Source of the DNA: Wenxinia saemankumensis
GTDB taxonomy: Bacteria; Pseudomonadota; Alphaproteobacteria; Rhodobacterales; Rhodobacteraceae
DNA length: 64,000 nucleotides
Assembly (NCBI RefSeq): GCF_900141735.1
Contig: NZ_FQYO01000002.1
Span: forward strand, 124,001-188,000
Direction of reading: 5' to 3'
Shown here: piece after piece, positions 8,938-19,949 of the stretch
How positions within the stretch are numbered: position 1 is the stretch's first letter
Layout of the letters: every line of letters begins with the position of its first letter
Position numbers and translations under genes: made by a program
Notes under the pieces: generated by a model
The model's database searches: none
Seen by the model: the letters and a program-made list of their open reading frames with translations, nothing else
Told to the model about the DNA's origin: nothing

Positions 8938-9018
8938 ACGCCGGACGGCAATCCCTACATTGTGCCGAAGCCGCCGCCCCCTTAGACGGGGCCAACACCC
9001 CATGTGGAGGAGCCTGTC

Positions 9019-10929
<1,911 letters not shown>

Positions 10930-10948
10930 CCGGCCCGGTCCGCGATCG

Positions 10949-10980
10949 AGGCCCCGCCCGAGGCGGGGCCTTTCTCGTTC
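10949..10980 (+). terminator. Intrinsic terminator after ftsH
   Basis: A perfect 10-bp stem (AGGCCCCGCC pairing with GGCGGGGCCT, loop CGA) spans 10949-10971 and is followed by TTTCTCGTT. It sits 20 bases after the ftsH stop and before the separately ribosome-bound MOSC gene. This is the clearest intrinsic terminator in the window. Confidence 0.85.
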
Positions 10981-11026
10981 CGGGGCCATGCCCTATACGG
11001 GCACTCCCCCGCAGGAGGTGCCCCCG

Positions 11027-11617
11027 ATGCCCGCCCTCGTCCCGACCGACCATGCCGCCCGGATCACCTGGCTCGGCGTGTCGCCCAACCCGGAGGGGGA
11101 GGGAGACATCCGATCGGTCCACCGGCAGAGCCTGCGCCTGACCTTCGCCGGCCCGGAGGGGGAGGTGCGGCATGGCGGCCTGACCCGGCCCTCCTGCAGC
11201 CGCGTGACTGCCCAGCACCCGAAGGGGACGACCATCGCCAATGTGCGCCAGCTCTCTCTCATGAGCGGAGAGGAGATCGCGGCCATCGCGGCCGGGATCG
11301 GACTGGACGCTCTCGATCCCGCCCTCCTCGGCGCGACGCTGGTGCTGGAGGGGCTGCCCGATTTCAGCCACCTGCCGCCCTCCGCGCGTCTTCAGGGGCC
11401 CGACGGCGCGACACTGGTCGTCGACATGCAGAACCGCCCCTGCAACCTGCCCGCCCGCGAGATCGAGCGCGCCGCCCCGGGCCACGGCAAGGCCTTCAAG
11501 GCTGCGGCGAAGGGCCGGCGCGGCGTCACCGCCTGGGTGGAGCGCGAAGGGGTTCTGTCCCTCGGAGACACGCTCCGCCTGCATCTGCCGGACCAGCGCG
11601 CCTGGCGGCCGGTTTGA
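11027..11617 (+). CDS. MOSC domain protein
   Basis: MOSC domains carry sulfur or bind molybdopterin-linked substrates; many act in detoxifying N-hydroxylated compounds. The 196-residue product reads ARITWLGVSPNP at its start, has a central GGLTRPSCSRV region with the candidate catalytic cysteine, then ANVRQLSLMSGEE and a C-terminal beta-rich part ending GDTLRLHLPDQRAW. The ATG at 11027 follows a clear AGGAGGTG with 6-base spacing, so it is preferred over ATG 10988. The next gene starts within its stop codon. Family membership is fairly clear; the substrate is unknown. Confidence 0.75.
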   Translation: MPALVPTDHAARITWLGVSPNPEGEGDIRSVHRQSLRLTFAGPEGEVRHGGLTRPSCSRVTAQHPKGTTIANVRQLSLMSGEEIAAIAAGIGLDALDPALLGATLVLEGLPDFSHLPPSARLQGPDGATLVVDMQNRPCNLPAREIERAAPGHGKAFKAAAKGRRGVTAWVEREGVLSLGDTLRLHLPDQRAWRPV

Positions 11618-12228
11618 GGGCGGCGATCCTCGTCACCTCCGCGGTCGCCCTCTGGGTCGCCATCGCCATCGGCCTGCAGGGCACGAGCGCGATCGCGCGC
11701 GAGGGCGGTGCGGTCGAGCTGGCCTCGGCCCTCGTCCTGCTCGCCGCGCTGCTGCTGTGGCTGGCGCGGGGGGGCGGATCGGCGGCGGCCATCCTGATCG
11801 CCGCGTTGGCGGCGCGGGAATTCGATCTCGACAAGGCGCCGTTCGAGCGCGGGATCCTCGGAACCGGCCTCTATATCGGGGCGGCGCCCTTCTGGCAGAA
11901 GGCGATCGGTCTCGCCGTGATCGGCCTGCTCGTCTGGGCGCTGACCCGTTGGGCGCAAGCGGGGATGCGCCCCTTCGTGACCGCGCTCCGCCGCGGCCGG
12001 ATCTGGGCGCTTCTGCTGGCCGGGGGCGTGGCCCTCGCCGCGCTCGCCAAGTCGCTGGACGGCATCGCCCGCAAGGTCGCGCCCCTCGGGGTGGATCTCG
12101 GCTCCCGGACGGTCGAGATCGCGCGCCTGGCCGAGGAATCGCTGGAGCTGGTCTTCGCCCTGTCGGTGCTGTGGACCGTCGCCCTGGTGCAGCGGGGGTG
12201 GCGCCGCGACGGGTCCGCCCCGGCCTGA
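11614..12228 (+). CDS. Small multi-pass membrane protein
   Basis: I do not recognise a family. The 204-residue product is very hydrophobic, with about five membrane segments: near residues 2-20, 28-48, 50-65, 92-112 and 124-145, with another possible near 180. A loop near residues 67-80 ([15 protein letters not shown]) carries the charge. Its TTG start overlaps the TGA of the MOSC gene, so translational coupling is likely, though the rare start lowers certainty by a few residues. No export signal or cofactor motif is visible. It may be an orphan inner-membrane protein co-expressed with the MOSC protein. Confidence 0.65.
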   Translation: MRAAILVTSAVALWVAIAIGLQGTSAIAREGGAVELASALVLLAALLLWLARGGGSAAAILIAALAAREFDLDKAPFERGILGTGLYIGAAPFWQKAIGLAVIGLLVWALTRWAQAGMRPFVTALRRGRIWALLLAGGVALAALAKSLDGIARKVAPLGVDLGSRTVEIARLAEESLELVFALSVLWTVALVQRGWRRDGSAPA

Positions 12229-12234
12229 CGATCC

Positions 12235-12300
12235 CGGGCGATTCGGCGGGGATACCCGGCGAGGGTCGCCCGCGGACGGCGAATGCCGGAAATGGGGTCG
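12235..12300 (+). other. Structured leader of folD
   Basis: The 130 bases before folD can form a hairpin with CGGGCGA (12235-12241) pairing with TCGCCCG (12266-12272) and an inner GGG-ATA-CCC, followed by a second hairpin CGGC-GAAT-GCCG (12277-12288). No U-run follows, so it is not a classic terminator. It could be a leader RNA or just GC-rich folding. I do not recognise a known riboswitch class. Confidence 0.3.
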
Positions 12301-12358
12301 ACAGGGGCGGGGCCTGCCGCCAGAAGCGGCGCGGGGCGGCCAGCGGAAAGGAAAGCCC

Positions 12359-13261
12359 ATGAGCGCGACGATCATCGACGGCAAGGCGCATGCCGCCGGC
12401 CTTCGGGCCCGCATCGCGGACGAGGTGCAGCGGCTGAAGGCGGCCCACGGAATCACCCCTGGCCTCGCGGTCGTGCTGGTGGGCGAGGATCCGGCCAGCC
12501 AGGTCTATGTCCGCTCGAAGGGGCGGATGACGGTCGAGGTGGGCATGGCCTCGTTCGAGCATCGGCTGGACGCGGACACGCCGCAGGCCGAGCTGCTCGA
12601 TCTGGTGGCCCGGCTGAACGCCGACCCGGCGGTCCACGGCATCCTCGTGCAATTGCCGCTGCCGGCGCACATGGACGAATCCGCCGTCATCACCGCCATC
12701 GACCCGGCAAAGGACGTCGACGGCTTTCACATCTCCAACGTGGGGCGTCTGGCGACCGGGCAGGACGCGATGGTGCCCTGCACCCCGCTGGGCTGCCTGA
12801 TGCTGCTGCGCGACACGCTGGGATCCCTGTCGGGCAAGTCCGCGGTGGTGATCGGCCGGTCGAACATCGTCGGCAAGCCGATGGCCCAGTTGCTGCTGCG
12901 CGACAGCTGCACGGTGACGATCGCCCATTCGCGCACCGCCGATCTGGCCGAAATCGTCCGCCGCGCCGAGATCGTCGTCGCGGCCGTCGGCCGCCCCGGC
13001 ATGGTCACCGGCGACTGGATCCGGCCCGGCGCGACGGTGATCGACGTGGGCATCAACCGCGTGGACGCCCCCGAGAAGGGCGAGGGCGGCACGCGGCTTG
13101 TCGGGGATGTCGATTTCGACAGTGCCGTCCGGGTGGCCGGGGCGATCACGCCGGTTCCGGGCGGGGTCGGGCCGATGACCATCGCCTGCCTTCTGGCGAA
13201 CACCCTGACCGCCTGCTGCCGCGCGAGCGGCCTGCCCGCCCCCGAAGGGCTGACGGCCTGA
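12359..13261 (+). CDS. folD: FolD methylene-THF dehydrogenase/cyclohydrolase
   Basis: FolD interconverts 5,10-methylene-, methenyl- and 10-formyl-tetrahydrofolate with NADP. The 300-residue product shows the catalytic region YVRSKGRM (Lys near residue 57), the folate signature [10 protein letters not shown] near residues 263-272, and the nucleotide motif [11 protein letters not shown] near 164-174. A ribosome site (AAAGGAAAG) precedes the ATG. It is convergent with pdeM, whose end lies 6 bases beyond the stop, so no space is left for a conventional terminator between them. Length and motifs are typical of the family. Confidence 0.97.
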   Translation: MSATIIDGKAHAAGLRARIADEVQRLKAAHGITPGLAVVLVGEDPASQVYVRSKGRMTVEVGMASFEHRLDADTPQAELLDLVARLNADPAVHGILVQLPLPAHMDESAVITAIDPAKDVDGFHISNVGRLATGQDAMVPCTPLGCLMLLRDTLGSLSGKSAVVIGRSNIVGKPMAQLLLRDSCTVTIAHSRTADLAEIVRRAEIVVAAVGRPGMVTGDWIRPGATVIDVGINRVDAPEKGEGGTRLVGDVDFDSAVRVAGAITPVPGGVGPMTIACLLANTLTACCRASGLPAPEGLTA

Positions 13262-13267
13262 CCCCTC

Positions 13268-13954
13268 TCAGCCGACCCGTCGCATCGGCCGCCCGCGCGG
13301 CGCGGCGGTGACCGGCGTCAGGACCGGGGCGCGCCCGGTCAGCACCGCGAAGCTGCGGCCCGGGAACAGGGCGGAGAGCGTCGCGCCGCGGGCGGGCATC
13401 CCGCCGGTATAGGTCCCGTAGGCCGGCAGGATCATCCGCGCCGCGTCGAACAGGACGCAGGGGCGGGCGCCGCCGCCGATCCCGTGCTTGGGGTGGTAAT
13501 GGCCCGACAGTTCGGGCCCGGTGTCCCGCGGGTCCGCGATATGGCGGAAGGTCAGGCCGTCCGCCCGCCACTCTGCCACATGTTCCCCCGCGAGCCCGCA
13601 GGGACCGGGATCGTGGTTGCCCTCGATCCAGATCCAGCGGCGCCCCACCTGGAGCGCGGCGAGACGGTGCAGGGCCGCCTCCTCCAGCGCGGCGCTCGCC
13701 GCGAGGTCGTCGAAGGAATCGCCGAGGCAGATCACCACCGCCGCCCCGGTCGCGGCGATGTCGGCCGAGAGCCGGTCCAGGGTCTCGGCCACCTCGTAGG
13801 GCGGCAGCATCAGGCCGAGCCTTCGGGCCACCCGGTCGGACTTGCCCAGATGCAGGTCCGAGACGCAGAGCCAGCCCGCCGCCCGGTCCCAGACCGCGCC
13901 GGAGGGCAGGATCGTCAGCGTCCGGCCGCCGAAGGGAATGTCGAGCGTGTTCAT
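13268..13954 (-). CDS. pdeM: PdeM ligase-associated metallophosphoesterase
   Basis: PdeM is a calcineurin-like phosphoesterase found in a DNA-repair cluster with an ATP-dependent ligase, an exonuclease and a helicase. The 228-residue product has the metal motifs SDLHLGK (near residue 32), GDSFDD (near 78), GNHD (near 113) and GHYHPKHG (near 152). The Lhr-like helicase lies upstream on the same strand, 126 bases away, which supports the assignment. The ligase and exonuclease are not in this window on either side. The start is the ATG at 13954; no strong alternative is close. Confidence 0.88.
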   Translation of the reverse strand: MNTLDIPFGGRTLTILPSGAVWDRAAGWLCVSDLHLGKSDRVARRLGLMLPPYEVAETLDRLSADIAATGAAVVICLGDSFDDLAASAALEEAALHRLAALQVGRRWIWIEGNHDPGPCGLAGEHVAEWRADGLTFRHIADPRDTGPELSGHYHPKHGIGGGARPCVLFDAARMILPAYGTYTGGMPARGATLSALFPGRSFAVLTGRAPVLTPVTAAPRGRPMRRVG

Positions 13955-14080
13955 GCTGCGTTCGCTCTAGCGCGGGGCCCGGGACCGGTGCAAGAGGTCC
14001 GGCCGCGCGGCGGGCGGAGACCGGCCGTCGCCGATCTTCGCCCGGTCGGGCGCCGGCGGGGCCGGGCGAGCGGCCCGGAG

Positions 14081-16486
14081 TCAGAGCGCGCCCAGCCCCG
14101 ATTCCCTCAGCAGGCGGGCCGCCTCCTCCTCCTCGATCCGCTGGCGCCCCGCCCCCTCGACCGGGACGCGCCCCCGCTCCAGCAGCATCGGCGCCGCGAG
14201 GGGGGAGGGGCGGTCGAGGACGACGTGATCCACCCGCCCCTCTGTCCGGGCCAGCATCTCGTCGATCCGCCCGAACGAGACGAGGCCGCGCAGCGCCTCG
14301 TCCCGCGTGATCCGCAGCAGGAGGTGGTCGGGGTCGTATTTGTGCAAGGTGTCGTACAGGATATCCGAGGAGAACGTCGCCTGTCGGCCGGATTTCTTCA
14401 ACTGCGGCAGGTTCCGCTCGATCAGGCCGGAGATGATGCCCACGTTGCGGAAGGTGCGCTTCATCACCGCGTTGCCGCTGAGCCAGGTCTCCAGCCCGTC
14501 CTCGAGTTCCCCGCGCGACACCAGCGGCGCGGGATCGGTCACCTCGTCCAGACCCCAGACCAGCGTGGCGTAATCCGTCGCGACGAAGCCGAGCGGATGC
14601 AGCCCCGCCTCCTCCATCCTGTGGGTCAGCAGAAGGCCCAGCGTCTGCTGCGCGTTGCGCCCGGCGAAGGCGTGGACGCAGGTATGGGCGCGGTTCTCGA
14701 AGGGGAAGCTCTCGATCAGCAGCCGGTCCGCCCGCGGCATGAGCGAGCGGTCCCGCTGCAGGGCCAGCCAGTCGCGCGTATGGCCGGGCAGGGCGTCCCA
14801 CTCGCCGGAGTTCAGCAGATCGAGGATGCGGTGCTGCAGCTCGGTCGTGGTGGAGAACTTCGTACCGCCATAGGTCGCGACCCGCGGCTCCTTGTCGGAC
14901 CGGCGCGACACCTCGACGACCATCTCCTTCAGCCCCTCGTAGCGGACGACCTGCCCGCCGATGAGGAAGGTCTCGCCGGGATGGAGCGTGGCGGCGAAGC
15001 CCTCCTCGATCTCGCCCAGCAGCTGGTGCGAGCGGCGCATCCGCACGTCGACATTGTCGTAGTCGATGATCGTGCCGAGATTCATCCGGATCCGCGTCGT
15101 CGCGCGCGGATCGCGCAGCGCCCACATCCCGTCCGGACCCTGCTTCAGCCGCTGCCACCGGTCGTAGGCGCGCAGGGCGTAACCGCCCGTCGCCACGAAG
15201 TTCAGGCAAGCGTCGAATTCGGCCCGCGCGAGGTCGGCATAGGCCCCGGCGGCGCGCACCTCTTCGAACAGGTCGTCCGCGTCGAAGGGGCCGGCGCAGG
15301 CGCGGATCAGGATGTGCTGGCAGAGCACGTCCTGCGGCCCCCGGCCGCGCGGCTCGCCGTCCAGTTCGCCGGCCCGCGCCGCCTCGAGCGCGGCGACGCA
15401 TTCGACCACCTCGAAGCGGTTGGCGGGCACGACGATCGCCTTGGACGGGGCGTTGTAGCGGTGATTGGCGCGGCCGATCCGCTGGACCAGCTTCTTGACG
15501 TTCTTGGGCGCGCCGATCTGGATCACCAGGTCCACGTCGCCCCAGTCGATGCCGAGATCGAGCGTGCCGGTGCAGACGATGGCGGAAAGTTCGCCCGCCA
15601 CCATCGCGCCTTCGACCTTCTCGCGCGCGGCGCGGCTGAGCGAGCCGTGGTGGATGCCGATCGGCAGCGCCTCCTCGTTCGCGAGCCAGAGATGGTGGAA
15701 GAAGATCTCGGCCTGGGCCCGCGTGTTGTGGAAGATCAGCGTCGTGCGGTGGCGCCTCACGAGATCCAGCACCTGCGGGATCGCGTAATGCGCGCCGCCC
15801 CCCGCCCAGGGCGGCGGGGTGTCGGTGACCAGCATCTCGATATCGGGGGGCGGGCCGGGATCGGCGAGGAGGATCGGGCAGGGATCGGGCGCCCGCGCCA
15901 GCTGCGCGGCGAGGGCGGGCGGGTCCTCGACCGTGGCCGACAGACCCACCCGGCGCATCGCGGGCGCCATCGCCTGCAGCCGCGACAGGGCGAGCATCAG
16001 CTGGTCCCCCCGCTTGCTCTCGGCGAGGGCGTGGATCTCGTCCACGATCACCCGGCGGAGCGAGCCGAACATCCGCGGCGCGTCCTCGTAGGAGATCAGC
16101 AGGGCGAGGCTCTCGGGGGTGGTCAGCAGGATATGCGGTGGGTCCGCCCGTTGCCGTCTGCGCTGCGAGGCCGGGGTGTCGCCCGTCCGGTCCTCGATCC
16201 GGATCGGCAGCGCCATCTCGTTCACCGGCCGGGTGAGGTTGCGGCGGATATCCGCGGCCAGCGCCTTGAGTGGCGAGACATAGAGCGTGTGCAGCCCCTC
16301 GAAGCCCCCCTCCGCCAGCTCGGCCAGGGTGGGCAGGAAGCCGGCCAGGGTCTTGCCGCCCCCGGTCGGGGCGATGAGCAGGAGGGCCGGCTCCTCCGCC
16401 CGGTCCAGCATCGCCTTCTGGTGCGGATGGATCTCCCAGCCCTGCCGGTGGAACCAGTCGGCGATGTTCGGGGGCAGGGCGGTCAT
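14081..16486 (-). CDS. Lhr-like ligase-associated DEXH helicase
   Basis: This superfamily 2 helicase belongs to the ligase-associated DNA damage response group. The 801-residue product starts MTALPPNIADWF; motif I is IAPTGGGKTLAGF (near residue 45), motif II is VDEIHALAESKRGDQL, and motif VI is QRIGRANHRYNAPSKA. A winged-helix and Lhr core follows, and the C-terminal third resembles family regions such as RAHTCVHAFAGRNAQQTLGLLLTH. The ATG at 16484-16486 is chosen because residues upstream are Arg/Pro-rich and out of the family. A 1064-residue antisense frame covers the gene and is treated as a shadow. pdeM follows downstream. Confidence 0.9.
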   Translation of the reverse strand: MTALPPNIADWFHRQGWEIHPHQKAMLDRAEEPALLLIAPTGGGKTLAGFLPTLAELAEGGFEGLHTLYVSPLKALAADIRRNLTRPVNEMALPIRIEDRTGDTPASQRRRQRADPPHILLTTPESLALLISYEDAPRMFGSLRRVIVDEIHALAESKRGDQLMLALSRLQAMAPAMRRVGLSATVEDPPALAAQLARAPDPCPILLADPGPPPDIEMLVTDTPPPWAGGGAHYAIPQVLDLVRRHRTTLIFHNTRAQAEIFFHHLWLANEEALPIGIHHGSLSRAAREKVEGAMVAGELSAIVCTGTLDLGIDWGDVDLVIQIGAPKNVKKLVQRIGRANHRYNAPSKAIVVPANRFEVVECVAALEAARAGELDGEPRGRGPQDVLCQHILIRACAGPFDADDLFEEVRAAGAYADLARAEFDACLNFVATGGYALRAYDRWQRLKQGPDGMWALRDPRATTRIRMNLGTIIDYDNVDVRMRRSHQLLGEIEEGFAATLHPGETFLIGGQVVRYEGLKEMVVEVSRRSDKEPRVATYGGTKFSTTTELQHRILDLLNSGEWDALPGHTRDWLALQRDRSLMPRADRLLIESFPFENRAHTCVHAFAGRNAQQTLGLLLTHRMEEAGLHPLGFVATDYATLVWGLDEVTDPAPLVSRGELEDGLETWLSGNAVMKRTFRNVGIISGLIERNLPQLKKSGRQATFSSDILYDTLHKYDPDHLLLRITRDEALRGLVSFGRIDEMLARTEGRVDHVVLDRPSPLAAPMLLERGRVPVEGAGRQRIEEEEAARLLRESGLGAL

Positions 16487-16703
16487 GCGGTGCGAGGTGG
16501 GGGCGGGGGCGGTCCGGTCAAGGCCAGGCGCGGCGGCGTCGCGGCCCCCGCGGCCGGTCGCCGCGGTATTTGCGACCCTGCGAAGGAGGGGGCGGGCGCG
16601 CCCGGCGGCCCGGCTCGGGACGCGGGGCGGAGCCGGCCATCGCGCCGGGAGGCGGGCGGGGGGGCCGGGCCGGCGTAGGCCCGGGGTAGGAAGGACCCTC
16701 TTG

Positions 16704-17354
16704 TCAGGCCCGCAGGTAGGGCGACAGCCAGCCGGTCCGCCGCGCGGCATCGCCCGAGACGACGACCCAGCCAGGCCAGTCCATCGCCGCGAGGCGATGG
16801 ACGAGGTCGGTCGGTCGCATCGTCCGGATCTTGGCGAACCCGGCGAGCGTCCCCTCCGGCAGGTTCTCCAGGTCCTCCGCCCGGCCGGTCAGCTTCATCC
16901 GGGCGGTCGCGGCGAGGTCCCGGGCCCGGTCCAGGGGCAGGTGGCCGGCCTCGCTCGGCAGCAGGAAGGCCTGCTCCGGCGCGGCCTCGCGCGCGGCCCG
17001 CAGGGCCGCCGCGAGGGCGCCGGCATCTATGTCGGGGCCCGGGCGGAGGACGATGAGCTCCGGCCGCAGGATGGCGGCCAGCCGAAGCACCCGCCTCAGG
17101 TCCGAGGCGAAGCGCGCCCCGCCCCCCGCCCGTCCGGCCCATCCGGGCGGGCCGCCCGCGTAGTTCGGCGGCGGCGCGGCGATCGCGGCGAGCGGCAGGC
17201 GCGCCCGGACGAGGCTCTGGCGCAGATCCTGCGCGGGCAGGTTCCAGGGATCGGCGAAGGCGATCCCCGCGAAGCCGTGCCCGGCCGCCCTTTCCGGTCC
17301 GACCAGCGGCGGCGCGATGCCGGTGGCCGGATCGATGTCGAGGGCAATCCTCAT
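16704..17354 (-). CDS. Hydroxypyruvate-isomerase-like TIM-barrel protein
   Basis: The 216-residue product resembles sugar-phosphate isomerase/AP-endonuclease-type TIM barrels. The N-terminus MRIALDIDPATG precedes a Gly-rich helix, and the middle has LRPGPDIDAGALAAALRAAR. The C-terminus, MDWPGWVVVSGDAARRTGWLSPYL, is like the final strand of hydroxypyruvate isomerases. It is shorter than the usual 250-260 residues and the family metal-binding Glu/His set is not obvious, so it may be a degenerate relative. Its ATG overlaps the stop of DUF1285 (ATGA), showing coupled translation. Family call is moderate, function open. Confidence 0.5.
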   Translation of the reverse strand: MRIALDIDPATGIAPPLVGPERAAGHGFAGIAFADPWNLPAQDLRQSLVRARLPLAAIAAPPPNYAGGPPGWAGRAGGGARFASDLRRVLRLAAILRPELIVLRPGPDIDAGALAAALRAAREAAPEQAFLLPSEAGHLPLDRARDLAATARMKLTGRAEDLENLPEGTLAGFAKIRTMRPTDLVHRLAAMDWPGWVVVSGDAARRTGWLSPYLRA

Positions 17355-17950
17355 TCCAGTTCGGCCGCCGGCGCGATGGGGAAGAAGACGCCGCCGGAGC
17401 GGATCCCGAACCAGTCGGTGCCGTCGACGGCCTCGATCCGGCCCAGCTCGACGAGCCTGTAGAACGACTTGCGGTCGATCAGTGCCTCGAGATTGCGGCG
17501 GATGTGGATGTAGGGGGAGGGCTCGCCGCTCGCCGGGTCGCGCGCCACGCGGATCGGGTGGTCCGGCCCCGCGGCGGCCCGGTCGCCGACATTGGTGACG
17601 AAGACCAGCGCATCGCCCTCCCGCACGAAATCCACTGCGACGAAGGGCGCGTCCTCGACCTCGATCCGCACCTTCTCCACCGGGGTCACGAGGACGTAAT
17701 CCGCGCCGTCCCTGCGCAGGATGGTGGAGAAGAGACGCACCAGCGCGGGCCGGCCGATCGGCGTGCCCTCGTGGAACCAGGTGCCGTCGCGGGCGATCCG
17801 CATGTCGATCGCGCCGCAATCGGGCGGATCCCAGCGCTCCACGGGGGGCAGCCCCTCGGTGCCCGCCGCCCGCGCGGCCTCGGCCAGGCCCTCGGCGCTG
17901 GGCCCGTCCCCGCCGGTGCCGGGGGTCTCACGGTTCCTTGTCTTTGCCAT
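17351..17950 (-). CDS. DUF1285 protein
   Basis: The 199-residue product matches the DUF1285 family: PPDCGAIDMRIARDGTWFHE near residues 41-60, then GRPALVRLFSTILRRDGADY and a C-terminal IHIRRNLEALIDRKSFYRLVELG. The first 35 residues are charged and Pro/Gly-rich. No membrane segment is seen. The start is the ATG at 17950. It faces the moxR gene across a 97-base divergent promoter region and is the first gene of a two-gene unit with the TIM-barrel protein. The family's biochemical role is unknown to me. Confidence 0.88.
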   Translation of the reverse strand: MAKTRNRETPGTGGDGPSAEGLAEAARAAGTEGLPPVERWDPPDCGAIDMRIARDGTWFHEGTPIGRPALVRLFSTILRRDGADYVLVTPVEKVRIEVEDAPFVAVDFVREGDALVFVTNVGDRAAAGPDHPIRVARDPASGEPSPYIHIRRNLEALIDRKSFYRLVELGRIEAVDGTDWFGIRSGGVFFPIAPAAELE

Positions 17951-18047
17951 CGAAACCGCCTCGCGTATCTGTTTGAGTGCTCTCGAAGACGGGGGCGCCG
18001 CGCATCCCCGACCCCCCGCGTGACCTAGACGGCAGGAGAGCATTGTC

Positions 18048-19052
18048 ATGGCCGATACCGACCTCGTCCAGCGGATCGAGACGCTGGGCGACACGCTCGA
18101 CCGCGCCCGCGCCTCGATCTCCCGCCGCTTCATCGGGCAGGAGCGGGTGGTGGAGCTCGTGCTCTCGGCCCTGGTCTGCGGCGGCCACGCGCTGCTGATG
18201 GGCGTGCCGGGCCTCGGCAAGACGCGACTGGTCGAGACGGTCGGCACGGTCATGGGCCTCGACATGAATCGGATCCAGTTCACGCCGGACCTCATGCCCT
18301 CCGACATCCTCGGCTCGGAAGTGCTCGAGACGGCGGCGGACGGGGCGCGCGCCTTCCGCTTCATCGAGGGGCCGGTCTTCTGCCAGCTCCTCATGGCGGA
18401 CGAGATCAACCGCGCCTCGCCCCGCACGCAATCGGCGCTGCTCCAGGCCATGCAGGAGCGCGAGGTCGCGGTCGGCGGGCGGTCCCGCCCGCTCGGGGTG
18501 CCGTTCCACGTCCTCGCCACGCAGAACCCGCTGGAGCAGGAGGGGACCTACCCGCTGCCCGAGGCGCAGCTCGACCGGTTCCTGACCCGGATCGACCTCG
18601 GCTACCCGGCCCGGGACACCGAGCGGTCGATCCTGATGGCAACGACGGGGGTGGAGGACGCGATCGCCGAACCCGTCCTCACCACGCAGGAACTGCTGGA
18701 CGCGCAGACGACGCTGCGCCGGATGCCGGTGGGCGAGGGGATCGTCGAGATGATCCTCGACCTCGTCCGCGCCTGCCGGCCGGACGATCCCACGGCCCCG
18801 CAGCACATCCGCGAGGCGGTCAGCTGGGGTCCCGGCCCCCGCGCCGCGCAGGCGCTGATGCTGGGCGTGCGGGCCGAGGCGCTGCTCTCCGGCCGGCTCG
18901 CCCCCTCGGCCGAGGATGTGCGCCGCCTCGCCGCGCCCGTGCTGGTCCACCGCATGGCCCTCTCCTTCGCCGCCCGCGCGCGGGGTGAGGATCTGGCCGC
19001 GCTGATCGACCGCACCTCCGCCGCCGTGACGAAGGTCGAGGCCGCCGCGTGA
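18048..19052 (+). CDS. MoxR-family AAA+ ATPase
   Basis: MoxR ATPases act as chaperones or assembly factors, usually with a DUF58 protein and VWA membrane proteins. The 334-residue product has Walker A GVPGLGKT (residues 52-59, Lys58), Walker B LMADEINRASPRTQSALLQAMQE, and sensor residues in ATQNPLEQEGTYPLPEAQLDRF. The C-terminal lid is normal. Its stop overlaps the start of the DUF58 gene (GTGA). The following genes complete the standard MoxR-DUF58-VWA arrangement, so it probably regulates or assembles a membrane protein complex. The substrate is not predictable from sequence. Confidence 0.92.
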   Translation: MADTDLVQRIETLGDTLDRARASISRRFIGQERVVELVLSALVCGGHALLMGVPGLGKTRLVETVGTVMGLDMNRIQFTPDLMPSDILGSEVLETAADGARAFRFIEGPVFCQLLMADEINRASPRTQSALLQAMQEREVAVGGRSRPLGVPFHVLATQNPLEQEGTYPLPEAQLDRFLTRIDLGYPARDTERSILMATTGVEDAIAEPVLTTQELLDAQTTLRRMPVGEGIVEMILDLVRACRPDDPTAPQHIREAVSWGPGPRAAQALMLGVRAEALLSGRLAPSAEDVRRLAAPVLVHRMALSFAARARGEDLAALIDRTSAAVTKVEAAA

Positions 19053-19924
19053 GCGAGGCCGCCGCCCTCTCCCTGCGGGCCGGCGCCGAGGCGCTGGCCG
19101 CGCCGCTGCCGCCCCTGATGGCCGAGGCGAGCGAGCTTGCCGCGACCGTCCTCCTCGGCGAGCATGGGCGGCGTCGGCCCGGGACGGGCGACGATTTCTG
19201 GCAGTACCGTCCCGCCGGCCCCGGCGACCCGGCGCGGCGGATCGACTGGCGCCGCTCCGCTCGGGGCGACACCCCCTTCGTGCAGGACAAGGAATGGCAG
19301 ACCGCGCAGAGCGTCATGCTCTGGGTCGATGCCGCCGCCTCGATGGGCTTCGCCAGCGCCGGCCAGCCGGCCAAGGCGGACCGCGCCCGCCTCCTCGGCC
19401 TCGCCGCCGCCATCCTCCTCGTCCGCGCGGGCGAGCGCGTCGGCCTCGCCTCGGCCGAACTGCCCCCGGGTGCGGGCCGCCCCGCGCTCGAACGGATCGC
19501 CGCCCGGCTGGGCGAGAGCCACGAGGGCGAGCACGGCGCTCCCGACCTCTCGCTGGCCCCGCCCTACGGGCGGGCGCTGCTGATCTCGGATTTCCTCGGC
19601 CCGCTCGATGCGGTCGAGGCCGCCCTCGCGCAGGCTACCGACCGCCATGTCCGCGGCGTCCTCCTGATGGTGCTCGACCCCGAGGAGGAGGCCTTCCCCT
19701 TCTCGGGGCGGACGATCTTCGAATCCATGGCCGGCACCCAGCGGCACGAGACGCTGCAGGCGGGCGATCTGCGCGGTCGCTACCTGGCCCGCCTGGCCGA
19801 GCGGAAGGCGCGGCTGCAGGATCTCGCCGCCCTGTCCGGCTGGCAGGTCTCGATCCACCACACCGATCGCAGCGCGGCGCAGGCGCTCCTCTGGATCCAT
19901 CAGGCGCTGGGTCGGCGCGCATGA
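19049..19924 (+). CDS. DUF58 protein of the MoxR cluster
   Basis: DUF58 proteins accompany MoxR ATPases and share a VWA-like fold. The 291-residue product has the family signature YRPAGPGDPARRIDWRRSARGD (about residues 51-72) and VQDKEWQTAQSVMLWVDAAAS, in which the D-x-S-like part of a MIDAS motif is degenerate. It lacks an obvious membrane segment. The GTG start overlaps moxR by 4 bases. A reverse-oriented copy of the interspersed repeat lies in the gap after it. Its role in the MoxR system is inferred from position and family. Confidence 0.85.
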   Translation: MSEAAALSLRAGAEALAAPLPPLMAEASELAATVLLGEHGRRRPGTGDDFWQYRPAGPGDPARRIDWRRSARGDTPFVQDKEWQTAQSVMLWVDAAASMGFASAGQPAKADRARLLGLAAAILLVRAGERVGLASAELPPGAGRPALERIAARLGESHEGEHGAPDLSLAPPYGRALLISDFLGPLDAVEAALAQATDRHVRGVLLMVLDPEEEAFPFSGRTIFESMAGTQRHETLQAGDLRGRYLARLAERKARLQDLAALSGWQVSIHHTDRSAAQALLWIHQALGRRA

Positions 19925-19949
19925 CCCATGTCCCGACCTTCCCCTTCGG

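Noticed and set aside
9004-9018. GTG 9004 as ftsH start
   Set aside because: It would put the GGAGGAG ribosome site inside the gene; TTG 9019 gives the family N-terminus and right spacing.
13484-16678. 1064-residue plus-strand open frame opposite the helicase gene
   Set aside because: It is antisense to a helicase with all motifs and has Arg/Gly/Pro-rich composition typical of GC-rich shadow frames.
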